A stretch of 64,000 bases of DNA from Datisca glomerata (Eukaryota; Streptophyta; Magnoliopsida; Cucurbitales; Datiscaceae). The DNA lies in contig QANY01008651.1 of assembly GCA_003255025.1 (NCBI GenBank), positions 1,267,801 through 1,331,800 on the forward strand, written 5' to 3'. Within the stretch, counting starts at the first letter, position 1. Each line of letters starts with the position of its first letter. Of the stretch, positions 35,586 through 48,007 are shown piece by piece. The position numbers were made by a program, and so were the translations under genes. A model generated the notes under the pieces. The model did no database searches, was not told the origin of the DNA, and was given only the letters and a program-made list of their open reading frames with translations.

Positions 35586-35760
35586 TGTTTTGATGATACG
35601 TCAAAATGAGAAAAATGGTGATCAAATTATTAAGAGGGATTTAAATCAGGTCCCTTTTTTGTGTGTGTAGAACTTTATTAAAGAGGTATAAAAGATGGAA
35701 TGTGTGTGAAGATGCCTTGTTATTTTCTAGCTTCTACAATGTCTGAGAGGATTCTTTGCT
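35586..35760 (-). promoter_or_regulatory. Upstream leader and possible TATA of the UBX gene
   Basis: On the minus strand a TTTATACC element lies at about 35,684-35,691, ~100 bp before the ATG. A GTAAGC word directly follows the ATG codons (ACCT/GTAAGC), so an alternative spliced start cannot be excluded. Weak evidence. Confidence 0.3.
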
Positions 35761-38700
35761 TATGAAAGAATCAACCCACAAATGAATAATAGATGGAATG
35801 AAATAAGATTTGATGTATCGAACGATCAAGATATATAGTTCATGCGAACGTGTAATCGTCGTAAATTTTAACGGCATGTTTTTTAAAGATCAGTTCAACA
35901 GGATCCAACTAATCACTGCTCCTGCTCTGATGCCATACTAAATTGAACAATTTGTTTGTTTGTTTTTTTCTTCTTTTTCTATTAGGTGGTGGAGATGGCA
36001 TGCATGCCTCATGTTGAAAGAAAATTGATCAGCGTAGCTTGTGCAGAACATACTCATCTTCATTATAATGTTTAGTTTTATCGTTAATTTGTGTGAACAA
36101 ATTCAAAATTTTACATCGTTCTTTTGCAGATGATTATAACATTAAAAAAATTAAAGAAAAGAATGACAAATCTTAATGAAGAAGGCAAGTACTTACTGAA
36201 GAGCCACAATAATTCCTTCAATACTTTTGCTTAACAATAATTCCATCTTTTACTTTGCCTATAAATTCTTTTAAGCTCTAATTTGAATCAGCTTAAACGT
36301 GATTACTTGTTTCCTTTAATTATTTGTCAAATTTTGCTACAAAGTTGAGAATTTAGTGGTTGTGTACTTGAGTAGATGGAGCACCGTTTATGTAAACCCA
36401 ACCCCATATCATAACATATAGTTGGTTTCGTGGATAATTCAAAAAATTTATACAATTCTTTCCCAAATTATATGTACTTCAATTGAATGGAAAATTTGAA
36501 AATTATTATGTGATACATTAATATGATGAGGTGCAAGCTCTTAACCAATATTTCTCAGTAAATTTTAACATTCTAAACCTTTTGTCGTTCCTTAATTAAT
36601 TAAATCATAGTTTATGAAAAAAAATTCTGTGTGAATGCTGGCTTGGATACATTTATTATGGTCTTATTTAAATAATTAATATCTAGATTAGTAAATAGTA
36701 AGATAGAATTCTATGTAAATATTTTTTAAATGGTGCTTTAAAAAAGTAACAGAAATATCAGCTTTTCTTTGTTAAAGGTTGTGAAAAAGAATAGCATTTT
36801 TAATTATGTAATTTAATAATTAATATACCACATGGTCTCTACATCAACACATACATATATATATGACCCATCACTATCTTCAACCTCCAAAGTAGGCACT
36901 AAGGTTTGGTGTGCCCTCTAGCAGAAGAATACATTATTTCCNCATGATTTTGGCGCAAAGTTAGGCTATGTGCTTATACCACTACATGTTGTATTTTGCA
37001 ATACTAACCTATTTAATGACTGTCGAAATGATTATGAAGTGTATATATAACTTTTCCTTTTGGAAACATTTAAGTGTTTGAAATTTTTATTAGAACCGAT
37101 TAAAGTTAAATAGTAATGATTTGAATGGCATGTTTTTGTACTATTTAAAGAATTCAATGGCTGAACCGTATAAATTGTGAAATATACTATTCTAATGATG
37201 TATCAAATTTTAAGTAATCAAGTTATGTATTAATCAGTTACTGATTTATGTATCATCTATTTATAGTAAATCAAATTATAAATGATTGACATATCATATT
37301 TAAAATTTAATTAAATATTTAATCAGTATAAAATTATTTTTTTAAAATATTTTAATAAAATTCAATCTCATAGAGACTAGATTTTAAAGTGAGTAAACAG
37401 AGTTTTATATTCGATACTGTAGAAATATCTCTAACCCCTATTAATCGGCTAATAAATTATGATTCCATTATTGATCATTTCAGTCTTTAATTAAGAATTA
37501 ATAGCTCAAATAAGTTCTTTGTTTTAACTTAGAATTTAAATTATTCAATCCACACGTGAGAGTCACCGAACAGAACTAAACATATACCCTACACAATAGG
37601 GTTGTCAAGCATTAATTGTGAGTGCAATTCTGACTTTATCTTCTTCTTTTTTATAAGAACAAATAAACTATAAGTTGGGTAGCTCTCTGTTCATAATTTT
37701 GTTGTTATTAAGTCTTTTTCACCCTCATATACTAATGTGATTTATGAACAGTTTAGTCACCTACAACTCTTTGTTATAATATAATTTGCATATGAAGACA
37801 AAATGAAACACTTTAAAAGTTCACATTTTCTTTATAGATTAATTAGTATAAATTATGATAAGTTGAGGTTGCGTAATTTTGATTAAACACTCACACTGAT
37901 ATTTTAGAAATCATGTATTCGAGTCATATTCTTACATGTTCTTTAGAATTTACAACGTAACTTTGATAAAAAAGATTAGAATAAATTATAAGCTAACACT
38001 AGATTGAAGACAATAATTTTAATACCGAATTGGAATTAAAATCTTTAACACTCTCATCAGTCAAATATATATATTCTTTTGGAGATTGTGGGGTTAGAAT
38101 ATATCTATGTATGTTATATATATATATATATTCTTTTGGAGATTGTGGGGTTAGAATATATCTATGTATGGATATATATTCTCTCTACGAGAGCAACTTT
38201 ACAAAGGGGGATTAATTTTAATGGTTCCATGGCAGATAAGTAATTGAATTAAATTTATTTTTAAACCTATTTTTGTTTAGAGTGAAAGTGACTCACTGTG
38301 GGATGTGGACCAATATATTCCTTAACTTTGTCCTTTATATTAGATGGTGAGGTGGTTGAAGGAAGGTTGTAAGTAATAAGTAGGATTCTTCTTTTTGAAA
38401 AGAAGAGAGAATTAAAGAATAGTAATTAATTTAAAGAATGGGCAGTCCTTGAAAGTGGCAAGCATGAAGCACCCCCATTTGCTCAAACCCCCAAAAAAGG
38501 AGAAGTAGGGGATGAGTCTTGCCCATTCTCTTTTGTTCCATAACCCACAATCCAAAGGGATTCCCACTAGGTTTGGCGTTGTGTTATATGGTTAAGAATC
38601 AATATCACGGTATTGTTACCGTCTAGTGGCATATATATTTACCACGAATCATCTCACACATGTTATATATGAGTGTTCTAATAACAGACATACCCGATAC

Positions 38701-40101
38701 CCTATAAAATATCCTGATTATATTGTATAAATTTGATGTGTTAAGATTTATAACTGTTAAATATTATATATTTTCAATGTCCATGAAAATTTTATATAGT
38801 GAAAGATAATAATAGTCTAATGATAACCACATATTTTCTCTGAAAGATGAGGTCTTAAGTTAAAATTTCCTCATTCTTAAAAAAATTATTGTAAATTTTA
38901 TAGTTTACAGAAATTTTATATTATGAATGTCGATGAAAGATTAACTATTTAGATTTAAATGCAGTTCTGTCCATTTCAATTACGACGTTTTGACATTATA
39001 TCTTGAAATTTTAATTTGAAATTTTGGGTCTTTCAAATTTTATAGTTTTTGTAATCCCATCCTTTGTTCATGATGTTTTATAACATTGACATAAAGTAAG
39101 ACAGAGTGTTCAAGTGGCATATAGTTATTTACATACTTCTCACTCTACAACTAATCTTCATAAATAATGTAAGAAATGGCTCAGCCAACCCGGTCTTGTT
39201 ATTCATGTCTAACAGAACATGTAATTGAACTCTTCTAGGGTTTTTGATAGATTTTCTTTTGAATAAAATAGTTTGTGGCAAAGGTTTGGAGCCAGCAATA
39301 TACATGAAAATTAATTAGATGTTTAGAGTACATTAGCTATCTTAAAACTGGCCAAATTTCGGAAACGAAATGTTTCAGACCCTATGCATGAAATGGTGAT
39401 CATAATCATAGTCATGATCATAGAGAGATGTAAATAACTCTTAACTTGCACTGCGATGTATTCGTTGACAATAAATATTTATCAAATAAATGAATCAATG
39501 TTGTTAGCTCAAGGAATCACAATAAGAATTTTTCGTATTCAATTATTTGGTCAATGGGAGGAGGAGTGTTGGCGAAACCATTGCTATCTTTATGATGAAG
39601 TTATATTAATTAATATGGAAATTAATGTCAATGTGGTTGATCTCTAGCATCATTATCAAAAGATTAGCCATATTGCACCATGCATTGTCGGCATACTAGA
39701 TCATCTTTGACTTCCTTTGATCACTGACGTCTTCGAACGTCATATCATCAAAATCCCTCCCTCAAACAGAAAGAAATTTTCAGTTATCTTTGTAATATTG
39801 GAATTAATTTTGAAAATTTATCAGTGTTTAAATTATTTCATGCTATATATTATTTATGTGAATGAAAAATATCTAAAGCATAATTGATCTTTATTGTGTG
39901 AATAATGTCCGAATATTTATTCATCATGTTCATAATTCTAAAGATGTAGGTCGCTAAGCAAATATATGGATAGCTTGGTAATGAAAGCAAATATGAGAAT
40001 ATTAAGACCATCTGATTTGTCATTGTAAATGATTTTTTTATTGTTTTAACCAGAGATCAAGGAGAAGAATATCGATAATGACTAATTCATATAAGTATTA
40101 A
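35761..40101. other. Intergenic AT-rich region
   Basis: No gene is supported. One unresolved base (N) lies at 36,942. A ~46-bp direct duplication containing TTCTTTTGGAGATTGTGGGG lies at 38,068-38,113 and 38,121-38,170; the short open frame across it is just the repeat. Confidence 0.65.
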
Positions 40102-40826
40102 TGAGAGAGAGTGCATGGAGAACTTTCATTTATATTATTATTTTAACCAACTCATGCTATTTGAGGAGGTTATATAAGGCTAATGTATTAAATAAAAAAG
40201 ACATTCAATACAATAAAAAAACTCAACTCAGACCCATTTCCCTACTATGTATGGACCCATTTCCCTTTTCGCATCTCTCATCTCTCTGACTCAGCTGTCA
40301 ATCAAGCCAATCAATCACAGTCACTTGGTGACCTGTCAATCTGTCTCATCCGAGTCATTCAGCTTACCCAATCAGTCACAACTTTTTTACCGTTTATTTC
40401 TGATCCCTTTCATCTGTTCCCGCTCTTCTTCTTTTTCCATTCTTGCACAGTTCGACGAGTGTCTTCCCCGATCCAGAGGGGCTGGTCCCCAGTCATCTTT
40501 TTCCCGTTAACCGTTCTGATTTTCCCATTCTGATGAGGTTTCATACTTTCGTTCTCTTTTATGTTTCTCGAGTTCCTTCTCGTTTAGAGTTCATTTTCGT
40601 TTAGAGCTCATTCCTGTTTAGAGCTCCTTCCCATTTACAGCTCCTTCTTGTTTAGAGCTCCTTCCCATTTAGAACTCATTTACGTTTAAAGTTCATTCCT
40701 CATGATCTGTTTGTGTCGCTTCTATTTTCCCGTCTAGCCCTCAATCTTACCATGTTCATGGCCCACGCGTCCTCTCGGGATTCGTTCTTTCTGTACACGT
40801 ATCTTGGGTGATTTTTTCCCTACCCA
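40102..40826 (-). repeat. LTR, left copy (3' LTR of the Tat-like element)
   Basis: It starts TGAGAGAGAG and ends CCCTACCCA, next to the polypurine tract. It aligns with 47,939-48,851: shared words include ATCAATCTGTCTCATCC-type sequence, GTCATTCAGCTTACC and CCGTTCTTGCACAGTT-type stretches. It lacks most of the GT repeat present in the right copy. A minisatellite of GTTTAGAGCTCCTTCC-type units (40,578-40,708) lies inside. Confidence 0.85.
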
Positions 40827-41439
40827 TATGCCCCCAATTACACTCAATAAAGTTTCACTTATTGATGTGTAATGGTGAGGAATTTTGATTTGTATGCGCC
40901 TTTACGAAGATCATCTTGTATTTTCTTGGGAACCTGCATTTCTTTGGAAATAACTAACAAATACATATAGTGTTATTTAAATCAAGAGCGATGCTTGTTT
41001 TCCCCGTGATGGCGCTTCGTCTCTCGTTCTGCTGACATCTTTCCTGTAAAGTAGCTTTTCTTTACCTATCTTTTGCCTCTTCAGTTTCTCATTTTCAATT
41101 GCTTTGAGCGACGTGTGCTTTATTCCTTTTTCTTTTTCCAGTTGTCACCGTGCCATTCGCTGGCGCAGGTGATGGTTCTGTCATGTCAATTGCATTTCCA
41201 GAAACATCCATTCATATTCCTGTTTCCAAAAATTCATGGAGTGCATTTTTATTTTTATTTTTCAAATTTGCAGCCTATTTAAGGATTCTCTTTCTTCATT
41301 TCTTCCTACCTTCATCTTCTCGTGGTAAGATCTTCTCCCTCTCTATCTTCTTCTTCTTCTTCATCTTATTTCTGAATTTATTGCCCAAAATCCCTTCTTC
41401 TTCATGTACCTTTGGTTAGAAACCTGGCCGAGTTAGATT

Positions 41440-43520
41440 CCCACCGTGACGCATTTCCCTCCGATGTAATGTGCGATTTAGGTGAAAGCGGGCATGCAGG
41501 CCACCCTCGTAGCCCTCTATACCAAATAACCTTATGCCTTATATATATAACATTGGGACTTATGCTTCCTTTCTCTCATTTCTTTCAATAATTCTTCCAT
41601 GCCAGTAAATTAGCTCTGTTTCAGTTTACCGCTAGTTCGTATAGGATTTTACTCAGTTTTAAAGCCTTGAATAGGAGGCATGGCTTAGATTTAGGAGTAG
41701 ACAAACTTAGGGTGTACTATATCATCAAGTACCGCGCCGAGTCTGAATGTTATTATTTGGCCCCTCGCCTGGTGTTGAGAGAAGAAAAGTGATCACCGGG
41801 ATCCCAAAAGAGGACAAGGGCTAGGAACATGACATTTTTCAGATATGAGGGAACTTGGGCGGTGATGGCCGTTGGATGATTTCCCGTAGATGGGGAGTCT
41901 ACGGTAAGTCGCCAGAGCTCCAATTCCCATCTTTTTTGCTTTCTGTTACCTCATTTTCTTGTTTATCTTGGCTAACTTTCTTTCTTTTTCTTTATTTTGT
42001 AGATAAAGAGGTCAGCGGCCTATCCCAGGAGTCAAGGAAAAAGATTGTAGTCGCGTTCAACATCCGTGGACGGGATTGAGATGACCTCTTAGACCCGAGA
42101 TGGGAAATCAACGTCACATTCATCATGGAAGACAACCGAGCTTCAGCCTTTCATGCAGAGCCTCTGTCCTTAGCGCAACCATCCACATCGTCTCCTTCCA
42201 CTAGGTACTCTTACTTCAAGTCTCTAATTTTTGTTTCTAGTACTTCCATTTCTCCTAGGTCTGAAAGGGAAGATGCGGAACAGGAATGTCTGCTTTGAAA
42301 CTTTACAATGAGCATTATGTCGAGGCGCGCGCGTCTGAGGAGTACTATCATCGGGGAGTTGCTAAGGAAGAAAGGAACGTCCGCCTGTGGCGTGAGGCTC
42401 TGAGCACTTCCCTTACAGACCTTTCACTTACTTCCAACGAGACTTCTACTATCCCTGCTTCACCTCCAGCCATTCCTCATGGCCCTTTTGCTGCGGCTGA
42501 GACTTCTCGGTGACGTTTTTCCACCTTGCCCCTACACAACGGGATTCGACTCCCGTCCAGCCTTCCGGTTCTCAAGGAATGGGAGAAGAGTCTTCCTTGT
42601 GAAGATGGAAGCATTTTCATGCGGTCCCCTAGATCCCCAATTCCGCCAACTTCTTGGGTGACCCCCGCTCAGCTCACATTGTACTCCGCGGGGTCCAGTC
42701 AGACACGAACATGGCATCAGCTCGCAATATTCGTTGGGAACGAGCATTATTCCCTAAGTCATGGCTTGATGAAGATATTCTCTTTCCTCTTATTCGTGCT
42801 TTCTTTATTTGTCATCTTCTATCATTTTACTTAAGTGTGTTTCCTTTTGTATTTTTTCAGGCCATTATCTTCCACAACAGTCTTTAGGAGCACTTCATGG
42901 CCAATGAGTAGGTTGTTGCTTAGTGGAAGAGGGATATCGAGAGTAACCGCGGGGTTCTCGAGACTCAGATGGCTGAAATCGAGCGACTTCTAAAAGAGAA
43001 TTCGAGCTTCAGAGTACTATCGAAGAGTTAACTCGGGGAGCAACGATCGCGGCAACAGAGCATTCTAGGCTTGAAGAGTCCTTGAGGGCTCTGAAGGAGG
43101 CTCTTGAGAAGTCTGATAGGTGCCAGACTCTTTCCTTTGAAAATTTAAAAATTGTGAAAGAGAGGCTGGTCGCTATTGAAGTTGCGTGGGAGGAGGCTGG
43201 GCGAAGAGAATATGAGACTGGCAACATTTTTTACAAGGCCGGGAAGAAGGTTTACCTTGTCAGGTACAAGGACGAAAAAGAGAACCTCCCCCCAAAGTCT
43301 CTCTAGAAGGGGCTAGTGAAGCTGAGATGGATGTCACTCCCGAGGATGTTCCCTCTTCTAAGAAAGTCGTAATCCCTCTGCCTGAAGAAGCCATTGTTCT
43401 CATCGCAGATGACGTCTGGCGGACCCTCCTACTTATAGGATCATCCTTGTGGATGAGTTTAATCTTCTTTCTCTTTCCTACAATTTTTACTTTGTATTTT
43501 GTATCTTTTCTTTTTTAAGG
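41440..43520 (+). pseudogene. Antisense ORF of the Tat-like element (gypsy-type transposon domain)
   Basis: It runs opposite to gag-pol, between integrase and the 3' LTR. Pieces in several frames read as one family: RHGLDLGVDKLRVYYIIKYR (about 41,680), YYLAPRL, then GIPKEDKG, then VSGLSQESRKKIVVAFNIRG (42,010-42,075), and KLYNEHYVEARASEEYYHRG (42,295-42,355). A coiled-coil-like C-terminal part follows, with LRALKEALEKSDRCQTLSFE and VAIEVAWEEAGRREYE (43,085-43,220). This resembles the 'putative gypsy type transposon' family (Pfam PF04195), seen in plant Tat elements; its function is unknown. Intron-like gaps (41,905-42,002 and 42,205-42,285) and stops are present, so it is probably broken. Confidence 0.7.
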
Positions 43521-43892
43521 CATTTTGTAATGTTTCTCGCTTATCAAGGAAATGACTTTCTCTTCTTGTCAAACTTCATAAGTTTACCAATTATACTTAA
43601 CAAGATTTGAGTAAGTAAAATAGAACTTAGAAATTTTTTACTTTTAACATTTTTCAATCAAATAATTTTTCAAATGCTTGAAGAAGAATTATTAAGTAAC
43701 TCAGCATTTTAGCACGTAGCAATTTCCAAGTTGTTTCCAAAATGTAAATGATTTTTTGCTTACAGTGCTTTCCCTGCTTTTAGAGTTGTTTACTGTTAAA
43801 GTGGATGAGTTTTCCCGTTTCCATCTTCTTCTGAGTTTTTCTTTTCTCCTTTCTTTGCATTGTGTTTCATCTTTTATTTTGCTTTCCACATT

Positions 43893-44235
43893 TTAGAAAG
43901 AATTTTTTTCCCCGCTCTCAAGGGCTTAGGCTTCTAGGTCGCCGACCTTTTTTCAGTTTTGATTTTCTTTTTAGTAAGTAGACGTTCCCGCTCTCAAGAC
44001 TTTAGGCTTTTAAACCATCAACCGGATTTTCATTTTAGATAGTGGTTTTTGTTCCGCCCTCAATGACTTAGGCTTTCAGGCCATGGTCATTACTTATTTT
44101 CTCAAATTTTAGAGAGGAGATTTTTCTTACTCTCAAGAGCTTAGACTTCTAGGCCGCTGACCTCTTCTTCACATTTTAGAGAGAATATTTTTCCTTCTCC
44201 TAAGGGCTTAGGCATCTAGGCCACCGACCTTTTTT
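43893..44235. repeat. Five ~72-bp tandem repeats in the element's 3' region
   Basis: Units at about 43,910, 43,988, 44,054, 44,127 and 44,197 carry a CTCTCAAGGGCTTAGGCTTC-like stretch, then TAGG(C/T)CGCCGACC. Tandem repeats between pol and the 3' LTR are typical of Tat-lineage elements. Confidence 0.85.
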
Positions 44236-44385
44236 TTACAGGGTGAAAAAGAAGGAAAGAATTGATATATGTTTTTTACGTGAAAAATCCTTGTGGAAAA
44301 AAACCACGAGAGAATTTGTATATTGTAATAATATTCAACAATTTAAATGAAGTATTTCTTAAGGTAACTTGTCCCACTTCTTCGC

Positions 44386-44592
44386 TTATTGTTTGGCATC
44401 TCGGTGCATTTTCAGCCAGTAATATCCTTCATTTAGTACTTTGTGGGCTAGAGATCTTCCCCCGGTATGATTCCCGCACACCCCCCGTGAATTTTTGCTA
44501 ACATGTATTCTGATTTCCTTTTCTTTTAGGCACTTCAGATATGGCCCTGGAAAAGACCGTTTACATAATAAATCATTAATTATGTAGTACAT
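44386..44592 (-). pseudogene. Integrase zinc-binding part (truncated)
   Basis: Minus-strand frame with LLCKRSFPGPYLKCLKEKEI, then CGNHTGGRSLAHKVLNEGYY and WLKMHRDAKQ. This is the H2C2 zinc-binding segment that precedes the integrase catalytic core in gypsy elements. The catalytic DDE core does not follow; sequence homology ends near 44,345 and the tandem-repeat block begins below 44,235. The element therefore cannot make integrase. Confidence 0.85.
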
Positions 44593-45186
44593 GGCACTCT
44601 ATGTTGAATCTCTCTGGCATGAAGTTTGTCTCGAGGTAGGATCCCTTCTTTCAAGCAACGCATCACGTCGTCCTGCCAACTTAGCTCCTGCCCACTTCCA
44701 CTTCTGCCACTTCTTTGGTTGTGATGCAGTGAAGACCTCAAATTAGCCAATGCGTCCATGTGCCCGTTTTTCTCTCTTGGGATATAGTAGATTTTGAAAT
44801 TTTTTAGTAGTTTGAGTAGTCTCTTTATCCGTTGTAGGTAACTAATCATTCTTTCACTTTCACCGTGAACTCCCCTATTACCTGCTTTATTACCAACATT
44901 GAATCACAAAAGATTTTTATTTCATTTAGCTTTAATTCCCGTAACATAGTGATTCCCGCTACCAGAGCTTCATATTCAGCTTTATTATTTAAGGTGTTGA
45001 ATCCGAATGAGATGGAGTGTTCGAGCACTTCACCAAATAGAGTCTGCAGCACACTTGTGCTTTGGCTTCCTTATTGTTTGAGACACTGTCAACGTATAAC
45101 TCACACGGCCCACTTTCAATTGCTTGTTGTCCGCTTTCTGTTTCCTCCTTGGAGTCAACGGTAAAGTCTACCATAAAATCAGCCAA
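44580..45186 (-). pseudogene. Gypsy RNase H (broken)
   Basis: Minus strand: CELYVDSVSNNKEAKA (first acidic residue) is followed after a frameshift by NTLNNKAEYEALVAGITMLR and KIFCDSMLVIKQVIGEF, then KNFKIYYIPREKNGHMDALA. The D, E and D residues of the RNase H active site and the final IPREKN-x-x-ADALA-type motif are visible. The form with NNKAEYEALIAG belongs to the extra plant-type RNase H used by Tat elements. Two frameshifts make it non-functional. Confidence 0.88.
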
Positions 45187-45403
45187 CCCTTACCCTTTAA
45201 TTAATGTTCTTGGCTCATAGTGGATCTCGTATTCGCTTAACTTGATTTTCCACTTTGTCATTCTTCCCCTTATTTCGGGCGAATGCAGGGAACTTCTAAT
45301 TGGTGAATCCTTCGGCACCTTTATGGTGTGTGCCTGAAAGTATGGCTTTAGTTTCCTTTCATTTATGAAAGATGTTTACTCTTGGTCAGGTTGGAACACC
45401 TGG

Positions 45404-45925
45404 TTATATCGTGAAAAGGCATCCATGAAGCTCAGAAGTTCGTGTCCCGAGGTAGCGTCCACCATCTGATCTATTATGGGTAACGAATATCCGTCTTTTA
45501 GGCAGGCTTTGATCAAATCTGTGAAATCTACACAAAACCTCTATTTCCCATTTTTTTACTCTGACAAGGTTAGCAAGCCACTCTAGGTAATCTACTTTCC
45601 TGACGAAATTCACTTTTAGTAGTTTGTCAACTTCTTCTTTGATGGACATATTTCTTTCTAGCGCGAAACTTCTTTAACCTTCTTTTTCACTGCTTCACGG
45701 GTTTAACAGAAGGGTCAGTATTCAATTTATGACAGATTATATTTTCTGGTATACCCGACATCTCCTAGCGGTGGGTGCAAAAATGTCCTTGTTTCTCCGT
45801 AGGAAGTAAGTTAGCCTTTCCTTTTCTATTTCCTCCAGGTGGGCCCTAATATTTGTCATTTTTTTAGCTTCTTCATCTAAGAAAACGGGTTTGATTTCTT
45901 CTTTTACTTTGTACCTCGGACCCAC
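45404..45925 (-). pseudogene. RT start (mostly deleted)
   Basis: The N-terminal linker (45,925-45,737) has EEAKKMTNIRAHLEEIEKER and LTYFLRRNKDIFAPT. The following piece (45,649-45,404) has VDKLLKVNFVRKVDYLEWLA and then, in other frames, the fingers region up to a SFMDAFSRYNQ-like stretch. The rest of RT, including Y-x-D-D, is missing: RNase H sequence follows at once. Confidence 0.82.
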
Positions 45926-46101
45926 CTACACATCCTTCTGTGATTGCTATTGTTCATCAGCAACCACTAGCTTTTCTTCTGTTTTTCTCATTTTCTGTTT
46001 TCTCGTTGATTCTAATGCAGTCATTGCACAAATCAGGAGGCAGTTGGGTGCCTTCTTATGGTTCTAATCCATTCAGAACATGGATATTTCAGCACTTGGT
46101 A

Positions 46102-46542
46102 TTAGGTGGATGACACTTCCATCATTTTATGTAACCAGGTTCTTCCTAAAATAGCATTGTAAGGGAACGATGTGTCCAGCACCACAAACTTGGTGAGGTA
46201 ATTGAATGGTTCTTCACTAACTGGAAGGTTGATCAACCCTTCTGAGTAGCTCACAATCTCACTGAAACCTACTAGTGGTTGCGGCATGCCTTGTAACTGT
46301 CATTCTCTCATAGACATCTTTTCAAGCGTTGATTGATGGATAATATTGGTGGCACTCCCATCGTCAATTAGAATCCTTCTCAGGAGACAATTTCCCACCT
46401 GTATTGAGATTACTAGTGCGTCATTATGACGCCCGTCATACTCTAAGTCCATGTCATAAAAAATGAGCGGGGGATTCCCGCTTTTGTTGGCGGTACTTCC
46501 CTGTTTCCGACTTCCTTCCAATAATGGTCTTTTGATGTACAC
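46102..46542 (-). pseudogene. Gypsy aspartic protease (broken)
   Basis: The minus strand has YDGRHNDALVISIQVGNCLL, then RRILIDDGSATNIIHQSTLE. The D-D-G-S/A-T motif matches the retropepsin active site (Tat elements have DxGSS). A later piece has FNYLTKFVVLDTSFPYNAIL and GRTWLHKM, the conserved flap-to-C-terminal segment of the protease. A stop at about 46,293 separates the two. Confidence 0.87.
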
Positions 46543-46626
46543 TTTCCTTTCCTTTTTGGTAGTCCCCTCCTGTTCAATTAATGCGATGATGGTATCGACT
46601 ATTCGGAATGGCTGCTTCTCGTTATC

Positions 46627-47789
46627 TCATTTTCCTCCATCATGGATTTCCCTTTCAGCTTCCCCCTTTGGTTCATCTCTCTTCATGAATTGATTAAGGT
46701 ATCCTTCTTTCACCAGTTTCTCCAGATAATTCTTCAGCGGGAAGTAATCTTCTTGTCTGTTGCTCTTGTGGAATGAGCATTTTTTGTCTTTATCTGTGTG
46801 GTTTGGCTCCCTTGTCAATGGGCCGGTCTTTTCAGGCAATGTTTATCTTTTTCTATTTTCTGATTCTGCTTTCTGCCTGCACTTGAGCTTTGTTCTTCTT
46901 TCTTTGGCTCATTAATATGTCATCTCGCCTGTTTTAACAAGATTTTCTTTTCTTCTTCTAACATGATATATGTTCACGTTCTTTAGAAAGTCTCTGCTAT
47001 GGTCAAAGGTTTTGCCTTTGATAAATATTCAAATAAGGTTGACTCCGGATCCAGTCCCCTTCTAAAAGCCAGGCTTGCCACTTTGTCGTCACAGCTTTCT
47101 ACCTTGGCCATCTCCTCATTGAATTTATGAGTGTATTCCTGAAGTGTTTCATTTTCCTTCTGGCATACATCGTCAGAAGGTAGTCTGAGTCCTCCATTAC
47201 TGTTCGGTAAGTAAAATACTGTACCAAGAAGATATCAAGCATGACGGTAATGTTGGTAATAGATTGAGCAGAAGGGAGTGATACGCTTTAGTGTAGTCCC
47301 GTCTAGACTTGTGGGGAATATCCTGCACAACAAAGCATTTTCGTGTTGGTATAATGCCATTATATGCTTGAACCGTCTGAGATGATCTACAGGGTCATAT
47401 TTCCTTTCATAACATTTAAATTTAGGTGCCACGAACTTCCTCGGAATTGAAGCGGCCAAGATTTCCAGACTTAATGAAGTCTTGGTGAGTGATTCTAGGT
47501 CGATTTATCTCGTGTTTCCCAGGCTCCTTAGTTCCACCATCTCCTCCATGGCAGCTTCCGTCATGACTTTTGGTTCGTGAATTTCTCCCTCCTCATTTTC
47601 GTCTTCCTTAGACTGAACTTCCTCATCTTCATTCTGTATGTTCCTACTGTTTTCATTGTCTCCTTCCTGTATGACTTCGTGTCTGTTTCCTTCTTGGTAG
47701 TTCTTCCTTCCCACACGGTTAGTGTGCTGACTGACTTCTACCCGTGTCTGTGCAAGGTCCCGTTGTAATACAGTGATATGTTCTTGCAT
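46627..47789 (-). pseudogene. Tat-like gag (broken)
   Basis: The N-terminal acidic part (47,789-47,505) is rich in Glu/Asn. The core (47,459-47,235) reads KFVAPKFKCYERKYDPVDHL then RRFKHIMALYQHENALLCRI, the typical gypsy gag helix start. Pieces at 47,190-46,985 carry ENETLQEYTHKFNEEMAKVE and LAFRRGLDPESTLF-like text. The segment at 46,839-46,627 has CSFHKSNRQEDYFPLKNYLE, the C-terminal zinc-finger-like H/C motif. At least three frame breaks are present. Confidence 0.85.
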
Positions 47790-47938
47790 CGTCTACCACG
47801 CGTTGTGTAGTGTTCCCGTGTTTCGCTGTTCCATGTTTGCATTCGGCTCAAGATAGTCCGAAGCATCTCAACTGGGGGAGCAGGGTGATGGTCCTGTTCA
47901 TCTCAGTTCATGTTTCCTTCGTTAAGGGCGGCGTTCAA

Positions 47939-47975
47939 TGAGAGAGGGGGGGAGAAAGAGAGAGAGAGAGAGAGA

Positions 47976-48007
<32 letters not shown>

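Noticed and set aside
38030..38215. 61-codon frame with an internal peptide repeat
   Set aside because: The repeat is a 46-bp DNA duplication; no start context or homology.
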